DNA of 64,000 bases. Source: Brugia malayi. Its lineage: Eukaryota; Nematoda; Chromadorea; Rhabditida; Onchocercidae. Position numbers and translations under genes: made by a program. Where the stretch lies: contig NW_025062479.1 of the NCBI RefSeq assembly GCF_000002995.4, positions 21,448,721 to 21,512,720 of the forward strand, given 5' to 3'. Every line of letters begins with the position of its first letter. Positions within the stretch are counted from its first letter, which is position 1. The notes beneath the pieces are model-generated. The model did not search any database, had not been told where the DNA came from, and was given only the letters and a program-made list of their open reading frames with translations. Shown piece by piece: positions 36,847 through 50,229 of the stretch.

Positions 36847-38752
36847 ATGGTATGTTTTTTTTTTCCTTCATTTTTCGAATATTATTTGATTTTGTTATTG
36901 GCGCTTTTGTCATAGTCTTGGAATGATAGCCTTCCATCACCTTTGTACATTTTATCATTGCTTGGTGTGATGTCACCCTTCGAGTAGTTCTTTTTAAATG
37001 CTAATCTATTTCAACTATGATCCACCAAACGTTGACAAAATTTGAGTATGAACTCAAGCAATGGTAACCTTTTGTAATGAATTTCCAGAAAACCATTTTT
37101 ATAAATCGAAGAAAACATTTTGTCCTTGAGTTTTACAGCCTTCGAAGAAAATTATCAAGAAAAGAGTTGCTCCTCCGCCGCCGATGATTAGGAAATCGGA
37201 AACAGCAAAGAAGGAACAAAATCCTCTATTCGAGAAACGACCACGCAATTTTTCAATAGGTGCGGATTTTGATAATTAGAGGAAGGTAATAATCTCTTGT
37301 ATGAAGAATCGAGAAGTAGATGGTCTGTCCTTTTTTCAGGCCAAGACATCCAGCCAAAACGAGATCTGACTAGATTTGTGCGATGGCCCAAATATATTCG
37401 TTTGCAACGTCAGAAGGCTGTTTTGATGAAGCGCTTAAAAATTCCACCACCAATTAATCAATTCCGTACAACACTTGATAAACAAACAGGTAAGTTCTGC
37501 ACTGTCTAGTGTTTTTGATGTTTACTATTTCTGGAAGTCAAAAATGTTGTTTTCCTGCCGTACTACTTCGTTTCATTTCAGAGCATCCGTTTTTATCATC
37601 GTCCAGGTTTGATCTGATAGGAAGGGAAAGGTCTTATAATGTTTAAAATTACAAAAAAATATGGTACCTATAACATTTTTTTGTAATTTTTTTTTGTAAA
37701 TAAAAGAATATTATAGTAGCTCTGGTTGGCTTCTGAGATCTGGGTTTAGCAAAACTCAAAAAAAGGAAATAAAAGAAATTCTTTTTAGTTTCTTGATTTC
37801 TCTCATTTATTTTGTACCTTGCAGCAACGCAATTTTTCCGTTTGGTAGACAAATATCGTCCAGAAACGAAGCATCAGAAGATGGAGCGATTAAGGGCACG
37901 TGCGGAAGCTCGGGCAGCAGGCAAAAGTGAAGAGGTAACAAAGCGTCCGCCAGTGGTTCGTTCGGGTGTAAACCAAGTTACGAAGCTCGTAGAACAAAAG
38001 AAGGCACAGTTGGTTGCTATTGCGCATGATGTTGAACCTATTGAAATTGTCCTTTTCCTTCCAGCTCTTTGCCGTAAATTCAAAGTGAGTTTTAGTATTT
38101 TCTTGCTGACCTCTTCTGCTTAGTTGATGTAATTCCTTCATTGATCTAATTTCATCATTTTCTTTGTAGTAATGTATATTTATTTGCAAATCTCGAATTA
38201 AACTTCCTCTGCAATCTTACAGGTACCATATTGTATTGTCAAGGGGAAAGCACGTCTTGGCCAAGTTGTTCATCGAAAGACTGCCTCTTGTATTGCTATC
38301 GTTGATACTAATCCGTAAGTGAAAGTTTATTTCTCCCATTCTAATACGAAACTCAATGCACAAAGTTTTAAAGAATTATTAAAATGCCTACAGCTCGATA
38401 AAACGCTTCCCTTCTCCACCACAAATCCGTACGCTTGTCGTCCAACACAGTTGGAACCAAATGTGCATCTCCACTTCGTTGCATATTTTATATCTAATTG
38501 TAACAACTTTGGATTAAGCTTTCTTTAATTTTATAAATTTCGGAGATTTTGATATCCTTGTTTGATATTGAAATTTGCAGCGAGGATAAGGTAGCTTTAT
38601 CGAAACTGAAGGACACAGTGATAACGAATTATAATGAACGCGCTGATGAGATCCGGAAACATTGGGGAGGTGGTATTATGTCAGCCCGTTCACAGGCAAA
38701 GAAATCACGGATCGAAAAAGCACGAGCTAAGGAACTCGCACAAAAAGCTTAA
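36847..38752 (+). CDS. rpl-7A: 60S ribosomal protein L7a (eL8), 6 exons
   Basis: Large-subunit ribosomal protein eL8 in the cytoplasm. Exons: 36847-36849 (the ATG alone), 37139-37259, 37340-37489, 37825-38084, 38223-38314, 38581-38752; phases close to give 265 aa, against 266 in human. The sequence matches the family from end to end: [94 protein letters not shown] and [12 protein letters not shown]. The start codon is followed at once by a GTATGT donor, so methionine is the only residue coded by exon 1. An AATAAA signal lies at 38800-38805. Gene identity is certain; exon 1 rests on the ATG-GT context and on the position of the family start. Confidence 0.97.
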
Positions 38753-39154
38753 ATGGCTTGCTTCATGTTTCTTTTTCCTTTTTTTTTAGTGATTATTAAA
38801 ATAAAGTTGTTGATTCAGTGAGTATCCACTTCGAATAATTTTGTCCGTAAAACGTCATTCATGTGAAAGTCATCGTTCCCATAAATCTGATCAATGTTTA
38901 GAGCTTTCATTTGAGACAAAAAATGAGTTTTATGAAGTAATGGTGGAAGTTATGCTCTCTGTGTCTGATGTTTTTGTCCAGGAAGGGACGAATTTTAAAA
39001 TAGTTTTTCCAGTACTGAAGTAAAAAACTGAGGTACTCGTATGAAATATTTCATTATATGCTAAAAATATGCACAATATTTAAACTTTATTCAGTAAAGA
39101 TCACAGATGATCAGCCATTTTCTGCTGTTCCGAGCGCATCTTTTGCGATCAGTA
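38753..39154. other. Convergent 3' spacer
   Basis: About 400 bases between the rpl-7A stop and the stop of the minus-strand histone-fold gene. It contains the rpl-7A poly(A) signal at 38800-38805 and nothing else recognisable. Confidence 0.6.
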
Positions 39155-40829
39155 TCATGTTGAACGTATCTTCCTTTTTCGGAACTCTCCGATTTTGTTG
39201 ATCTCGTCTTTAGCTATCTAAATGTCTTTTGATCAAGAAATTCATTTTTTTTTTTAATTGGAGGATCCTAGCAAAAAAGTATGCAATGATTTTAAAAGTT
39301 ACCTGCCACTGTTTCGAGCTTAACACTTGAAGAGCAGAATCTCAGGTCAAGAACTTCATCACTGGGCACAAATACATCACCAATCTTTTGCCATTTATTA
39401 TCTTCTACGAAACCGAACAACAACTAAAATTAATCTTTATGTGAAAAGTAAGGGGAACGCTAAAATGTACCACCGTAAAGCTCCCATCTGTTCAGTTTGT
39501 TTTTGTTTTTCCATTAATATTTCCAGAAATAACTGCATATATTCATGGCATTCCACAAAAAGTTCAAGATTTTATTAGATGGACGCGAACCTACCTTCCC
39601 TTCTTCCATTCCGATAGATGTATTTAAGTCATCACACAAAAGCTTTTGTCTTCCGGCTTGTTCCATTGCAAGTTTCGCTCCAGAAATTAGTTGACGAATT
39701 GCTCTGGATACTTCTTCCAGTAGTAGCGTAATCACTTTATCATTAGCCATTTTCTCATGTACGATCGGGTAACTTAAAGAAACGACTACATAAAATCATA
39801 CGAATACTACCATGTTATTCCTACCTTGTAGGATTTCCGAACAGAATCCCATTGTTCCATTCAGGTATCTTAAACAAAACAAAGTAAATGTTTCCAGACA
39901 AAAGGGCGATCACTTTAAACAAAAAGTTATTTTCCAAAAATATGATTGCTGTCAAATACGATTACTAATGTCAACAAGGCAAACCTCAACGTAGTAGCAA
40001 AATTCCAAAAAGAGTTATGATTCAGCGCTATACTACCATGTTCCTTATCATTCACAACCTATAACAATTACTTAGATGGTTGAAGCAAATGGTTTTGGCT
40101 AATAGAGTGTTGAGTAGTGTTGATCGTCCAGCATTCAGTTACTAGCTGCACGCTAAAATAATTGCCGCTTGTAGATCTGAGATGAAAGTAAAAAATTTTG
40201 AGAAATTGGGAGGGACTTCCGAGAACGGCTACCTACTTCCCATTACTGTGTTTAGAGAAATTTGCAATAGAAAGAAGTTGATCAAAGAATTATATTTTCT
40301 TCATTAAATGTCAGGAATATAGGTTATTTTCAGGATCAGTAGACCAAGTGAAGTACTTTACGTTTAAATAAGTACATATTTGATAAGAATGTAAGTTTGC
40401 TTAAACTTATAAGCATCTGTTTAGAAATGACACTGTACAACATCTACCTCTTTCGCGCTTGTATTGGACAATACTTTAGAGATGCCCAAAGGAACACTGT
40501 GAGGTTCTTTTCGAATTCTCGATGTAGATGGGACATCTGAATCAGATTAACCGGTTTAAAGAATAAAAAAAAAGTAGGAATCAAAGAGTGGGTATAATCT
40601 TTATTATTATCTTTACCTTAGTTTTTTTCGTATTACATCGATTTACTCCAGTAAAATCAATTTTCTCATGGCAGTATTTCAATAACCAAGCCGAGTGATA
40701 ATACAAACAATGCATTTAGTAAAAAATCATACCAGATGGTGGATCATTGTCAGCGGATGGACTGTATGTTCGCTTCGTCTTCCGGATCCGACTACTTTTT
40801 CGTCTGGTTAATTCACTGCTCCGGACCAT
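39155..40829 (-). CDS. Short TAF6-like histone-fold protein, 7 exons
   Basis: Small predicted nuclear protein, modelled at 226 aa. Exons: 40829-40733, 40536-40448, 40058-39966, 39868-39825, 39772-39595, 39423-39303, 39213-39155; phases close. The N-terminus is basic (LTRRKSSRIRKTKR). The stretch LLLEEVSRAIRQLISGAKLA, then MEQAGRQKLLCDDLNTSI and LLFGF, follows the TAF6 histone fold (EEVS..I, AKF.., RQKL..D.., PLYGF) at the right spacing, and is followed by DVFVPSDEVLDL, like the linker after the TAF6 fold. Canonical TAF6 continues with a HEAT-repeat domain of several hundred residues; here the protein stops about 50 residues later. It could be a divergent TFIID/SAGA-type subunit, a duplicate that kept only the fold, or another histone-fold protein. 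The third donor (39966) was chosen to keep the frame and is the weakest point. Confidence 0.55.
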
Positions 40830-41643
40830 TCCATCAGTTATATTGAAATGTTTCGAGAAGAAAACAGAACTCTACGAAAGCAACAACCGACACATCACAG
40901 GGTAAAACTAAGAGAGTAAAGAGAAAACAACCAATGGCGCTAATGGCCCACGAGCAGAAGCATTTGAACAAACTCTGTGAAACTGTTATTTCCACTCACT
41001 TCAAGATAAGGTTTTGTGGTACGACAAGTTGAAGTATAGGATTGCTTGTCCAATAAGTAGGTATAGCAATAAGCAAAGATGTTCAACTAATTATGTACGA
41101 CAATTATTGATTAACTGGTTACAGCTCTATGTATATTTCGAAATAAATTTTTGCCAATAAAGATTGGAATATCTGTGAGAGAGAATTGTTATACTTAATC
41201 TCCCTAACAATTATAAAAATTAGATAAATAATTAGACAGATAATAATAGAGGATAGAAAGATCACTTGAATGATGAATGATACGTGGATTAGCGGAAATA
41301 CGTAAGAATGAATGTGAAGACAATCGCTACACGTTGAAATATAAATATTAGTAATTGCTTTATTTTTGAATATTTGAACAAGAGTTACTGTGAGTTTTTG
41401 CGTAAAAAAAATTGTAATAATAAGTAATAAAAATTAAATCCAAATTAGTAATTGAGCAGTAGATAATGTTGATTATCTTGTTGCATTGAATGTGTGATAT
41501 CACTAGTGATAATACACATTCCAAATGGTATAAAAGAGGATATGATAACCATTTATTTAAATATTTCATTCATTTTGATTTTTGAAGTAAATGATTTATT
41601 TCTCTCATTGAATGAATGAGGAAAAAAGTAAGGCTAAAATAGT
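40830..41643. other. Spacer between tyrosine phosphatase and histone-fold gene
   Basis: About 0.8 kb between two minus-strand genes. The spacing is larger than in a typical nematode operon (about 100 bases), so co-transcription is not indicated. No gene or structured element was recognised. Confidence 0.5.
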
Positions 41644-44600
41644 TTAAATCATATTTGCCTTCTTCACTTCTGCATGAAATGAAACAGCAAATTCACGATA
41701 CTTCAATGGTAATTTCGCCTGAAATGCAAAATTATAGAATATGCCAGAATGAAATGCTTCCACAAATGTCTTTCTTGATAGTTTTTCTAGACAAATAAGA
41801 GAAAAAAAAAAAAAGCTTGTCAAATAAGGTGTTTACGTGAATGGTGGTTACGTGAAATGAGAATAGTGCAGAAGTGTGTATATTTTTATGCAATGATAAA
41901 ATCGATTTGCATATAACAAGTTCAGTATTCTTACTTTATCTAAATCTCTACTCATTTCAGTTCTTGATTGGAACTTACTTTAATATAATCCAATACAGTG
42001 GTATAGATGAACACGTATTGTGCTTCATTTTGTACGCTTGATGCACGCTGATTTCTCATCTCCTTAACAACTTGTGGTACCTGAAATTTGTTCACGTTAA
42101 TTTGATCATTCCGATAAATGCTAACCGGAAGTATTGTTGAACTTTTCATCCTACTGACCACTTAATAAAGGTAAATTTTAATCCTAACATCAAAATTAGA
42201 CCTAATAATTGCAGTGGAAGAAGGAAGTAAACGTAAGAAGAATTAAATTATGAAAAAATGTAGATTTATATTAAAACTAATTTAATATTACATTTAATGG
42301 TTGGTTTTTCCAAAGACGTGACAATAATGTGTCAATTGCTACCACTGTACCTGTACGACCAATACCAGCTGAGCAATGAATTATGCTGGTCGAACTCTAA
42401 AATCAAAAAAAAAAAAAAAAAAAACTACTTCAGTTTATCAGTTTATTGAAATTGCAAAAAAAATTGAGTAAATATTGGTTATATAACATAAGTATGGTAG
42501 GATTAATAAACTCGAAATAATGAAAAATAAAATTACAAATTAACTTGTAAATGTGTGAGATAACGAACAAAAGAATTTAAAATTTTGAAAAATGAAAAAG
42601 AAAAAATGAAATTGCAATAAATACAGTAGGCATCATTCGAATTAGCCTTAATACAGTCATTCCACTTTGTGGTACACCACGATCCGGCCAATCTGTCATA
42701 TGTATAAGCTTTACGATTGTTGAATTTGAACAACCTTCCGGTAACACTTCCAGAAGATAAGTTTCAAATTTATCCTCATGTTCAGACTGCAAAATAATTT
42801 TTGAAGAAAGCAATTTAAATTTAATGAAAAAGAAAAACTTGCTCATGATCAATTTTTAGTTAAATCTATTATAGAAATTAATTTAAATATCTGAATAAAA
42901 TAACTATGTTTATCTATTCCATTCTTGCACTAACCACTGATCATAAATGTCAAGCAGACAAAAATAAACAGAATGGCTTAACTGCTCCTCTGATACGATC
43001 ATTTATCACTTTTCCGGTCTATACTATTAATCGAATATTATTCTGGATGTTATTAAATTTCGGATGACATGAATATTTCTTAGAAATGAAATGTAGAAAA
43101 GACTGTGACTAACTCGCTTATTCATGACAAACATACAACCGTAAGTTTTATTTTCACCATTTTCTGCTGGCCAATACTGAAAGCATTTCGGTTTGCCGTC
43201 TTCAGAAGTTTTGCACAACATTATGATCGTTGTAATTTGTTCTTGATGTACCATACGCCAAAAATCGCTTGCAGTTGATTCTAGTGGACCCTACGGGTAA
43301 GAAACCCATAATATACAGATTAAAAAAAATTGGGTAATAATAATTACTCAATTAATTAATCAATCATTCAATCACATCAATGTCTTATAATTTTACAACG
43401 TCTTGCAAAAACCGATTTTTTTTTTTTGCAATTTTCTACCTAACCAAAAAAATGTGAGATAGAATTATTTATGTGAATTAGTTATGAAGTTATTTATTTC
43501 TAATTAATTTTATAAACTGATAAATGAATTATTCACAAAAATTTCCAGACTGAGTGAAATTTTGAATTTTTTAAAGATTTTTGATTTTTCATATTTTGAA
43601 TTAAAAAAAAAAATTATTAATTAATTAGAAAACTAACTAAAATGACAGCTAATTGAAGAAAGAGAAAAATGATTGCAATTATTTTGCTTGCAATTTCAAA
43701 TGCGATTTTTTAAATTATAGAACAAATTAAAAAGATTGCAATTTGATAATTAATCTTACCTGTGTAGCGATATATTGATGAGCGCAACCATCCATTTTTA
43801 GCCAGTTTGCATGTATATAATCAGTTTCAGGTGGAACATTTAGTGTTAAAACAACTCTAAAATTCTACCATACAAAAAAAAAAAAAAAAAAAAAATTTAT
43901 TTCACTTCTTTTATTGTTAAAAATGATGATAAAATTAAGTGAATATCATTTCAAAATAAATAATTCATATATACTTGTTAAGATCTAAAAGTTTAATTAG
44001 TTTGTTTTTTAATTTACAAATAATTTCCTCAGATTTATTTTAATTCTTAATGAAATATTAGTCGTTATACTAAATTATCTATAATATTTAAAAAATTTTA
44101 AATAACCGAGTAACATCCAGACAAGGTACATCACGATATCGATTTTTAAAAGGATTTGCGGTAAATGCCTCATGTGCATTGTTTGGTGGCACATACATTT
44201 TTAATTCCTCAAATTCTCGTCGCAAACCAGCAACTCCTAGAAATCACTGAGAGATTTATATATGAGATAAAACAAATAAGCTTTTAATGTAAGCTTCTTG
44301 CAATATAATATTTGAATTGTGATAAAATTTCATCAATTAGTTTTAGAAAGTTTTAGTTGAAATTTCATCAAATTTTATGCATTTTATTCATTCTCAGTGT
44401 GAATAACAATCATTTCAATTTTCTAAATGTTTTATATTCAAATATGTAATTTTATTTTAAATTGCAATTAAATTTTTGAAAAATTTTTCCTCATTTATTA
44501 ATCAATTTAAAGTTATTCTTTATTAATATTAATACATTAATAAATATTGCAAACCCATTGATCTGATGTAGTTTACATAATCAGAAATTAATTTTTCCAT

Positions 44601-45085
44601 TTCAATGGTCATTGGTCTGCCACTTTTTCTACGACGTGTAGAACTTTTCTATAAAATTAACGTTAGCTTCTATTAGAGTAGCTATTGAAATTTATACATA
44701 ATTAAAAATCAATTTTCTATTATCAGTTGCTACTCTGTTTACTATCAGTTGCTATTTTCCTACTTTAATGCTAATGACAATAATTTATGATTAAAATTTC
44801 GACTAAAATTTAAAATATTTCATTTATTCCTTCATACATTTCTTTGTTTATAAAAAAAGATTAGCTAAAAAAAATAATAATAATAATATATGTAAACTTG
44901 GAATTAAACGTTAGAATTAAATGAAAATTAGTATATTTTTCAACTATAAATAAGAAAGATTAGATTTAGATAACCTTTAAATTTTTTACGCCAGCTATAG
45001 ATGAACCAGCAATATCGCCTTCAACAGTAACTTCTTCCTCCATTGTCACCTGTTTCCGACGTCGACGAGAGCCAGCACGTTTCAT
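41644..45085 (-). CDS. Classical protein tyrosine phosphatase, 9 exons
   Basis: Cytosolic, single-domain tyrosine phosphatase, modelled at 350 aa. Exons: 45085-44975, 44648-44555, 44236-44107, 43856-43760, 43290-43114, 42786-42625, 42396-42292, 42080-41979, 41718-41644; all phases close. Catalytic features are all present: KNRYRDVPCLD, DYIHANW, TQGPLESTASDFWRMV, the WPD loop (WPDRGVP, Asp about 238), the P-loop HCSAGIGRTG (Cys about 265, followed by Arg) and the Q-loop (VQNEAQYVFIY). The N-terminus is short and basic (MKRAGSRRRRK) with no signal peptide or membrane segment. This layout resembles the large family of short PTPs in C. elegans, many of them expressed in sperm; that tissue link is inference. 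The enzyme looks active. Confidence 0.92.
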
Positions 45086-45995
45086 ATTTCTAACTTCTTT
45101 AAATTCATTTTAACAATTTTACCATGTAAAAATTCATTTCTCATCTTTCTTTTCAAAACCCATACTAACAAATCATACGAAAAAATCTTATCAATTTTAT
45201 ATTCATTAATTTTTTAATTTTTTTTTTTTCACACATATTCTTTAATTTTGATACTATTCCATCAAATATTCCGAAATTTTAATTTAATTTTTGTAAAACT
45301 AAAGCAAAACATCGTCTTGTCATACACAATTGACGATTACTCGAAAAATGAATGAAGCGACGAGATGGTACCGATAGGAGCGCTTTTAAACTTACAATTA
45401 AATAAAAATTAATCAGTCATTTCCACTTTTCATTTTTATATTACAACAAATTTATGCAAATTTTCTAGTTTACATAAAAATTACAAAAAAAAAAAAAAAA
45501 AAAAGAATTTTTTTTTAATATGAAGGAAATTAGTATAAAGTTAATATGAAAGGGAAAAGTGTTCCCTCCATAATTATTATGGTTAACCAAATATTATTGA
45601 ACAAATTTTTTAATTAATTAAGTAATATTTGCTATGCTTTTATTTACTTTTATTTACTTTAAACCAATTAAAATAAATAATTTTGACAAATTGTTCTGAT
45701 TTAAAGTAAACAAAAAAAAAAAAAAAAAAAAAATACGGTTGATCAGTTATAATAGAGAAATTTTCAGTAATAGAAGAATTCTACATAAGTAATCAAGGAC
45801 AATTTTTTCTCGCATCTACGATTTTTTTTTTCCTTTTTTGTGATCACAATCCAAAAGTTAAACGATTCAATACTAATATCACAAATAATTTACTGCGAAC
45901 AGATTAAGAGCAACAATAAAATAAGTTTCATTTTAAAGAAAAATCATTTCAGATTACAAATCAACAGAAATCATTGATTAGCAATTTTGTTAATA
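45086..45995. other. Spacer between mec-3 and the phosphatase gene
   Basis: About 0.9 kb with several A runs of 15-20 bases. It includes the mec-3 3' flank and the phosphatase promoter side. No gene seen. Confidence 0.5.
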
Positions 45996-48770
45996 TTAAT
46001 CATTAGCAATTTCTTCTCCTTCTTCGTCTGCTTCAAATGGAAATGATAGTAATTGCTCCAAGGTGATACATTCGGTAGACGATACTCTTCCAGGTGCTAA
46101 AATTAAAAAAAAAAAAAAATTAACATAAAGCATAAAATTGCTAATTTTTATTAAATATATGAAAAAATATTTCGTCTTTGAGAAATGTTTGCTAAAGCTA
46201 TAAACATTTATAAACTTGAATGAATGTTAATTACAATCAAAACCAATTGGTGGTGGTATTAAGCCACGTTGCTCAAATCTTCTCAAATAATTGCATAAAT
46301 GCTTTAATCGTCGCTCTTTGCTTCGTCGATTTTGGAACCAAACCTGAAATTGGAGTAATTTTAAGTACATTAATTAATCATTAAACTTTTTTTCCTTTTT
46401 TTTTTTTTTTGTGAAATGAAAACAATGTGTGAATTTTTTTTTTTTTTTTTTTTGAGGTTATTTTTTGGAGATATATCATCTACCTGAATAACACGCATAC
46501 TGAGACCTGTTTCTAGTGCTAGCTTAGCTCTCACATGTTTCGATGGTTTTGGAGTTGACATGAACATTCGATTTAGTACGTCTAACTGAAACAAGTAACT
46601 AATCAAAATTTATTTCATTTTATTCAATTATTGAAGAAAATTGTACGGAAAATGATAATAGAAATGATAGTTTATTAAATGTTTAAAAGTTTTGAATTAA
46701 TTTTAAATTTTACAAGTGAATATTACCTGGTACTGTTTAATGGTAGTACGCGGTCCTCTGCGTTTTAAAAAATTATTTTCATCACTTTGTTCATAACAGT
46801 ATGTTTCATGCGAATGTGTGAAAAAGCTTGTTGATGAATCCAATTTTCTTAACAATATTTTCAACAAATTTGTTGTATTAATGATTTTAACATTTTAATA
46901 TTAGCGCCGTAAATAAATCTAATTTATTTGCAAATTAATTTTGTATTGCATTAGATTTTTAACTTCTTTTCATCTCATTCTAAATGTGTCTTTAAGAATT
47001 TAATTCATATAGATTTTGAATATTTAAATAATTTCACAAAAAATTTTCAGTATAAGTGGTTTTTTTTTTCTTTTCTTTTTTTTTTTTTTTGTCAATATGT
47101 GGCATTTGTGTAAATAATATAAACAAATTAACGATGTAAAATTAAATTTTATCACAATATCTAGTATGAATAATAAATTATATTACATGGAGCAATCGAA
47201 AACAACAAAATACCTTGAAGCATCAGAAAGCAAACCACTGTCATCTGTCTCAAATATGCATAACGCTTCAGTTGACGTTGCAATACTAAATACTGAAATA
47301 TAAGAAATTTTAAATCATAATATCAAATATTTATTTTTATAATAATACTGTGAAACTGAATAAATTCATTTATTCACCTGTTTTTTTTTCTTTTTTTAAT
47401 TTTGAAAAAAAAAAAAAAAAACTAGCATATCATAAATTCATCTCATTTTAAAACTTAATTTAATGCTACAACAATTTAAATAACAGAATCAATTTCAAAT
47501 CAATGCTAGAATATCAGATGCAAACTTACAATCATCGCTGCAAATAGTATGAGTAATACATGCAATACTTTTAGATATTTCATTTATGCAAATTTGTTCG
47601 CCTTGTGATATTCTTTTACCACACTGAATGCATCGATGGCAAGTGATATGATAAAATATATCACCCTAAAATTTGTTACTGATTTATCAAAATGCCATTT
47701 AAAAAAAAAAAAGTTTAAAATAAACCAAAAATATGCAGCAATTTTTGCATTAAAGGTTTCAAAAAATAAACAAATAAAAGAAAAAAAGAAAATAAATATT
47801 TGAAATGATAAATGTTAAATTTTCATTGATAAGAATGTTATACTACCTTAACTTTATAGATCATTTCTGTTGGTGCAATACCTTGTTGACAACCTGCACA
47901 TCGATTCGGACTATGTTCCCTGTAGAATGTGTAATTTGAAATCCAAAGAATTTATATTATCAAAAACAAAAAAAAAAAAAAAAAGAATGTTTTAAATAAA
48001 TTAGCTATAAAAGGAAAATTTGAATTACTTTGAAGTAAGTATAGATTATCATATTTATAGAAGAAAAAAAAAAAAAAAAACCTTTAATACTAAATCATTT
48101 TAATTTATATTTGAAGTAAAATTTAAAACTGAATCAATGATATCTTTGCTGTTTTTCATAATTAATAAAAGTTTACTCATAATAATGCAAATGACAGTAT
48201 AAATGTCCACTCCTTTCGAAACATCTATCATAGAGAAGTATGGAACAAACTGAACATCTAACACAATTTTCATGATACACCCAATCACATATCTATAACA
48301 AATTATTTGAAAGATTTTAATTCAAAAACTCTCCGAACTAATTAATTTTATGATATATTATTGAAATTGAAAAATTAGTTAGCAAATTGTTGCAATAAGT
48401 TCTATTTTTTTTCTTTTTTTAAGCTATTGTAGAATGTAATACAATTAATGATAATACTATTTCTGAAATGATAATATATCTTTTCTTATTTTATTTCAAA
48501 GTCAATGGATTAAATTTTAATTAATAATTTTTTTAATATCTTTTTGAGTAAATAAAATTTAGCTACTGCATATGTTTTATTCAAAAATCGGTGTGAAAAC
48601 TTTAAAATAGTTAAAAATAACACTGAGTGAGCGGAAAGTACATTGATATTTAGCACATTGAATTGAATTTGTTAAATTAATAAACTTTTTTTTTTAAACA
48701 ATATTCTCTTGTTGATTAGGTTGCATTAATTAATTAAGCAAATCCTATTGAATGAATTAATTTTAAGCTA

Positions 48771-48802
<32 letters not shown>

Positions 48803-49968
48803 TGCTATTGAAAAGAATACCTTTGACATAAATTCGTGTATGATTGGAAATTGGCATTGCTTGCAGATACTCTAAAAATTAACTTTAAAATCATTTTTTT
48901 TTTTTTTTTTTGAATATTTTAGATTATTTTTGGTGGTAAATAAAAATGAAAAGCAATTATGGTAAATTTTAAAGAAACAAAAATTGATCACAGGACGTAG
49001 CACTTTAGAATGTTCATATTGATAATACAAGCTAAAATATATTATATTTCTTGAAATATAATAGCACTGTTATCAGTATAACTTATTCAATCACTTTAAG
49101 TCATTAAAATAGCCAAGTATTGCCATTAGTAGCCATTATTGTCTTCTTGGCTTAATTCTACTAAACTTATTTCTTATTGAAAAGCAATAAGAGGAATTTA
49201 AGTTATGTAAAGCATAAAAATTTTGATAATATTAAAATGAAACTGTTGAAGCATTATAAAATTACTGTTTAAAAGAAATACGGTAAATAAATTTGATGTT
49301 TTTAACCTCAAAAAGCTTCAAAACCTCAAAAAATAGCTAAAATATTTTAACACATTTAAATTTATCAGTTCTGGAAATCTAGAAAATTTAACGATTGAAT
49401 TTATTTTGGTTAGAAAATTGACTCCAAATTATATTATTCATTTATTTCATTTACATTATGATAAGATATAGAATCATTTTTCTTTTTTCTAAACAAAATT
49501 AAGAAACTGTTGAATTGATCAAAATTTCGCAGAGTTTTCCATTCCTCAGCCAATTATTGCATTATTATCTGGTGCAGAACAACAGAAATAAACAAAATGA
49601 GAAAATAATTACAAAAATATATTATTATTGGTAATATTATTATAGTACAGATGTGCTACAGTAGAAAATAAATAAAATAGCAGAACAGCTAATATAAATT
49701 TAATAAAAATTGTGATATTTTAATGATATGAATTATTTCCTTGATATAATAGAATAATTTTTTTTTTCTTTTTGGATTTTATAAATATTTGAAAAGAAAA
49801 ATGAAAATGAGTGGTGACCTTTTCATCGTCCACAATTTTATTAATATCGTTACTTTTGTCATTGTTATCGTTGACACTAGAAATGATAGCAGTAGAAGTG
49901 ACATTTGTTAATGTGACAGGTTGGTCACTAGCTAAACTGACCGGTTTATCACTGCCACAACAATACAT
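45996..49968 (-). CDS. mec-3: LIM-homeodomain transcription factor MEC-3, 10 exons
   Basis: Nuclear LIM-homeodomain regulator; in C. elegans MEC-3 works with UNC-86 to specify touch receptor neurons. Modelled at 345 aa. Exons: 49968-49819, 48871-48821, 48292-48177, 47919-47847, 47665-47530, 47292-47214, 46847-46727, 46585-46484, 46343-46235, 46096-45996; phases close. LIM1 ligands are CKQC, HENC, CSVC and CHLH; LIM2 ligands are CAGC, HITC, CIQC and CITH. The homeodomain (about residues 229-289) reads [13 protein letters not shown], then [25 protein letters not shown] and [16 protein letters not shown]. The following [17 protein letters not shown] is the MEC-3 signature and separates it from LIN-11/Lhx1. 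The C-terminus is acidic (EADEEGEE). Exon 1 rests on a weaker donor (GTCACC). Confidence 0.92.
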
Positions 49969-50222
49969 CTACCAGTAAAGCAGTTGAAATGCGCGAAATT
50001 TCAGTGCGGCGTAATCAGAAGTAAGGAACAGCCAGCCCAACACATACTACGGTAAATTGTATTTCTTTTTGATTGCAGGGCGGAGTTCACTTTTTCGTTC
50101 AGTGTTTTGGTGGAATTGTTAATGAAAAGTATGAAATATCACTGTCACAGTTATATCCTAGATATCTCGGGATATTTCTTCAGGATATCTCGAAATTTGT
50201 TATTTTTGTTAGCCAACGAACT

Positions 50223-50229
50223 AATGCAT
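50223..50229. promoter_or_regulatory. AATGCAT, possible UNC-86/MEC-3-type site
   Basis: AATGCAT sits about 255 bases upstream of the mec-3 start. In C. elegans an AATGCAT-containing element is bound by UNC-86/MEC-3 in mec-3 and touch-neuron genes. The motif is short and expected often in AT-rich DNA, so function is inferred from position. Confidence 0.3.

Noticed and set aside
37490..37824. Box C/D snoRNA in the third rpl-7A intron, by analogy with vertebrate RPL7A
   Set aside because: A TGATG-like and a CTGA sequence are present, but the C box is imperfect and no terminal stem or guide could be shown.
45996..49968. LIN-11/Lhx1-type LIM-homeodomain gene
   Set aside because: The [16 protein letters not shown] helix and the RGLIPPPI tail fit MEC-3 and not LIN-11.
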